A DNA stretch of 9,023 bases. Origin: JBEDUK01 sp963781595. GTDB lineage: Bacteria > Actinomycetota > UBA4738. The notes beneath the pieces were generated by a model. That model worked only from the letters and a program-made list of their open reading frames with translations, made no database searches and was not told where the DNA came from. Of this stretch, positions 7,290 through 9,023 are shown piece by piece; the stretch's first letter is position 1; each line of letters begins with the position of its first letter. The position numbers were made by a program, and so were the translations under genes. The stretch lies in the NCBI GenBank assembly GCA_963781595.1, contig CAWAGG010000005.1, forward strand, positions 1 through 9,023, written 5' to 3'.

Positions 7290-7315
7290 CCGACGCCCCG
7301 TGATCCACCCGCCAT

Positions 7316-8539
7316 TCAGTGGACGAGCTGGGCGAGGTCCTCGGGCTCGGGGATGACCGACCTGCCGGTCAGGTACGCGCGGGCCATCAGGACGTCGAAG
7401 AGCCGGACGCACCCCTCCCGGTCGGAGAGCGGTCCCGGCACGAACCCCCGCGACGCCATCCCCTTGTGGACGCCCTCGATCGCATGCCAGTCCTGCCGAT
7501 TGGTGATGTCCCAGAACTCCACCGCGAAGCTCGGGTCGAACCCCGGCTCGGCCGCGTCCTCCGGCGAGAACAGCCACTGGCACTCGATCTCGGTCCTCCC
7601 GGCCTCGAGCGGCGTCATGCGGTGCGTCAACACGTAGTCGGGGTGCAGGCTGATCAGCAGGTTCGGCAACAGGCCGAGATACGAGACCTGCCGGGCCCGT
7701 TCGGGCGACAGTCCCCGGAGCGTCGAGGCGCGCGACTCGCCGGTGAGCGACATCGTCGCGGCGCCGGAGCGGAGGTCCATCGTGCCGCCGGACCACACGC
7801 CGGTCGGCCGGAGGTCCCTGCCGCTGTCCGGCGGCGTCACGACGCAGAGCTCGGGGTGGATGTTCGAGCAGTGGTAGCACTCGTGGTAGTTCTCGTGGGC
7901 GATCTTCCAGTTCGCCTCCACGACGTAGGTGTGCTCGGCGGCCACGACGAGCCGCTCGGGCTCGTGGTGGCGGACGTACTCGTCGAGGTCGCCGAGGTGC
8001 GCGTCGAGCGGTGGCGCGTCACCGGACAGGTTCGCGAACGCCCACCCGTGCCATTCCTCGACCCGGACCCGGTGGAGCCCGAACTCGTCCCGATCGAGGC
8101 CCTGGAACCCCGGCGCTCCCCGGAGCCGGCCGTCCAGGTTGTACACCCAGGCGTGGTACGGGCACATCACGGTCGTGCGGCAGGTCCGGTCGCCGGTCTC
8201 GAGGAGCACGTGCCCCCGGTGCCGGCAGGTGTTGAAGAACCCCCGCAGGACCCCGTCGCGCCCCCGGACCAGGAGCACAGTCTCGGATCCGGCGGTGACG
8301 GCGACCTGGTCGCCGGGTTCCGGCAGGTCGGCCGAGCGCCCCACGCACACCCAGGAGCGGTCGAAGACGTGCTCGACCTCCCAGTCGAACACCTCCGGCC
8401 ACCGGTAGGCGCGAGCCGGGAGGCCGGTGCTCTCGCCGAGCGGGCGGAACACCGACGCCAGCTCGTCCGACCCGAATGGTCCCGGTCGGCCGCCGCCCGG
8501 GGGGCCGGCGGTCGCCCGCGTCTCGACTCGTTCAGCCAT
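7316..8539 (-). CDS. Rieske non-haem iron oxygenase, alpha subunit
   Basis: A cytoplasmic oxygenase that uses a reductase-supplied electron and O2 to hydroxylate or demethylate its substrate; 407 residues, normal for alpha subunits. The N-terminal Rieske domain (about 60-165) has CRHRG and CPYH, giving Cys105, His107, Cys126 and His129 as the [2Fe-2S] ligands. The catalytic domain (about 195-395) begins with NWKIAHENYHECYHC; His223 and His228 are the likely iron ligands, with an Asp in NRQDW (350) as the probable third. The ENYxECYHC pattern is shared with choline, carnitine and glycine-betaine monooxygenases as well as with some aromatic-ring oxygenases, so the context of an amine importer is suggestive but not proof. 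No reductase, ferredoxin or beta subunit is in the window. The ATG overlaps the regulator stop by eight bases, so both are probably co-transcribed. Confidence 0.93.
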   Translation of the reverse strand: MAERVETRATAGPPGGGRPGPFGSDELASVFRPLGESTGLPARAYRWPEVFDWEVEHVFDRSWVCVGRSADLPEPGDQVAVTAGSETVLLVRGRDGVLRGFFNTCRHRGHVLLETGDRTCRTTVMCPYHAWVYNLDGRLRGAPGFQGLDRDEFGLHRVRVEEWHGWAFANLSGDAPPLDAHLGDLDEYVRHHEPERLVVAAEHTYVVEANWKIAHENYHECYHCSNIHPELCVVTPPDSGRDLRPTGVWSGGTMDLRSGAATMSLTGESRASTLRGLSPERARQVSYLGLLPNLLISLHPDYVLTHRMTPLEAGRTEIECQWLFSPEDAAEPGFDPSFAVEFWDITNRQDWHAIEGVHKGMASRGFVPGPLSDREGCVRLFDVLMARAYLTGRSVIPEPEDLAQLVH

Positions 8540-9023
8540 CGGCGGTCCGTTTCGCTCCCGCGGTGGCCTTCCGGAGCGCCCCCGCCGTCCTCGTCGTACG
8601 CTTCGGGCGCTCCGCCGCCGGGACCTCGAAGCCCAGCTCCCGCGCGGCCATGTCGACGCACACCTGGTACATCCTCGCGGCGGTGACCTCCGGGTCCCGC
8701 AGCACGACCTGGATCGCGAGGCCGTCCACCACCGAGGCCAGCAGCAACGCGAAGTCGTCGGCGTCCGTGTTCAGGGTGAACTCACCGGACACCTGGCCCC
8801 GGCGCACGATCTCGGCGATCGTCTCACGCCACCGGAGGTCCATGGCCTCGCGGTCCTTCGCGACCTCCGGATCGCGGTACGCGCGGGACCACAGGTCGAG
8901 CCACAGCACCCATTCCTCGACCCACTCGGCGTGGGGCTCGCTCGCCGCGCAGGACAGCTGGAGCAGGCGAACCAGCCGTCCGATGGCGGTCGGGATGGCA
9001 TCGAGCTCGCCCTGCGTCTGGGC
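8532..9023 (-). CDS. TetR-family transcriptional regulator, C-terminal part (N-terminus outside the window)
   Basis: The open frame runs to the right edge with no start, giving the last 163 residues of a longer protein. It shows the C-terminal ligand-binding fold of BetI-like TetR regulators: EWVLWLDLWSRA, RWRETIAEIVRRGQVSGEF, and DDFALLLASVVDGLAIQVVL with DPEVTAARM after it. The DNA-binding helix-turn-helix lies beyond position 9023 and cannot be checked. A GTG at 8909 in this frame is internal, since conserved sequence (LVRLLQLSCAASEPHAEWV) continues upstream. The tail is unusually basic (RPKRTTRT, RKATAGAKRTADG). The stop overlaps the oxygenase start by eight bases. BetI itself senses choline; this protein is the natural candidate for binding the two operator-like motifs, with the imported compound or a metabolite as inducer (inference). 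Confidence 0.85.
   Translation of the reverse strand, partial: AQTQGELDAIPTAIGRLVRLLQLSCAASEPHAEWVEEWVLWLDLWSRAYRDPEVAKDREAMDLRWRETIAEIVRRGQVSGEFTLNTDADDFALLLASVVDGLAIQVVLRDPEVTAARMYQVCVDMAARELGFEVPAAERPKRTTRTAGALRKATAGAKRTADG

Noticed and set aside
5903..7315. Longer binding-protein start at 7315
   Set aside because: It would add 40 residues before the Tat signal, translate the promoter and operator, and place the signal peptide internally.
8529..8534. CGTTCA half-site near the oxygenase start as a third operator
   Set aside because: It is a single half without a partner arm at the right spacing and lies inside coding sequence of two overlapping genes.
7319..8686. Long plus-strand open frame (455 codons) opposite the oxygenase
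   Set aside because: A typical GC-rich shadow: low-complexity Arg/Val/Pro/Glu composition, no recognisable motifs, and complete overlap with a well-supported Rieske gene.

Overview
The window is very GC-rich and its codons are strongly G/C-biased at the third position. Promoter-like sites have the TANNNT -10 form. Together with the protein families, this suggests an actinomycete-type (Actinomycetota) chromosome, possibly from an environmental assembly. No rRNA, tRNA, CRISPR array, insertion sequence or phage gene is visible. The genes form one coherent accessory catabolic locus for uptake and oxidation of an amine-type small molecule. The substrate cannot be read from the sequence.

Layout. 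Positions 1-8 hold the first codons of a leftward gene that lies outside the window. Positions 9-176 are a divergent control region with a -10 hexamer and a palindrome-like operator. A rightward operon follows: an acyl-CoA dehydrogenase (177-1376), a class-III, glutamate-1-semialdehyde-aminomutase-like aminotransferase (1387-2771) and a PotA-like ABC ATPase (2773-3950). It meets a leftward gene set in a 36-base convergent gap. Reading leftward from the right edge are a TetR-family regulator (C-terminal part only, 8532-9023), a Rieske non-haem iron oxygenase (7316-8539), a control region with a good promoter and a perfect 6+6 palindrome (7196-7315), a Tat lipoprotein of the PotD/PotF type (5903-7195) and two permeases (4907-5890 and 3987-4910).

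How it fits together (inference). The binding protein, the two permeases and the ATPase make one polyamine-type ABC importer, although its genes are split between two converging operons. The Rieske oxygenase, aminotransferase and acyl-CoA dehydrogenase could then oxygenate or dealkylate, deaminate and, after CoA activation elsewhere, desaturate the imported compound. A 16-bp motif, TTGAACAGTCGTTCAA upstream of the binding protein and a 13/16 match upstream of the dehydrogenase, sits at the expected transcription start of both operons. It is a natural candidate operator for the linked TetR protein and would rejoin the split transporter under one control.

Caution. Between about 240 and 3009 the reading frame is broken roughly 30 times by single-base gains and losses, yet the protein sequence between breaks is intact and conserved. 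From 3012 to 9023 there is none. This looks like a poor-quality assembly segment and not gene decay. The first two genes and the start of the third are therefore annotated as single reconstructed coding regions.
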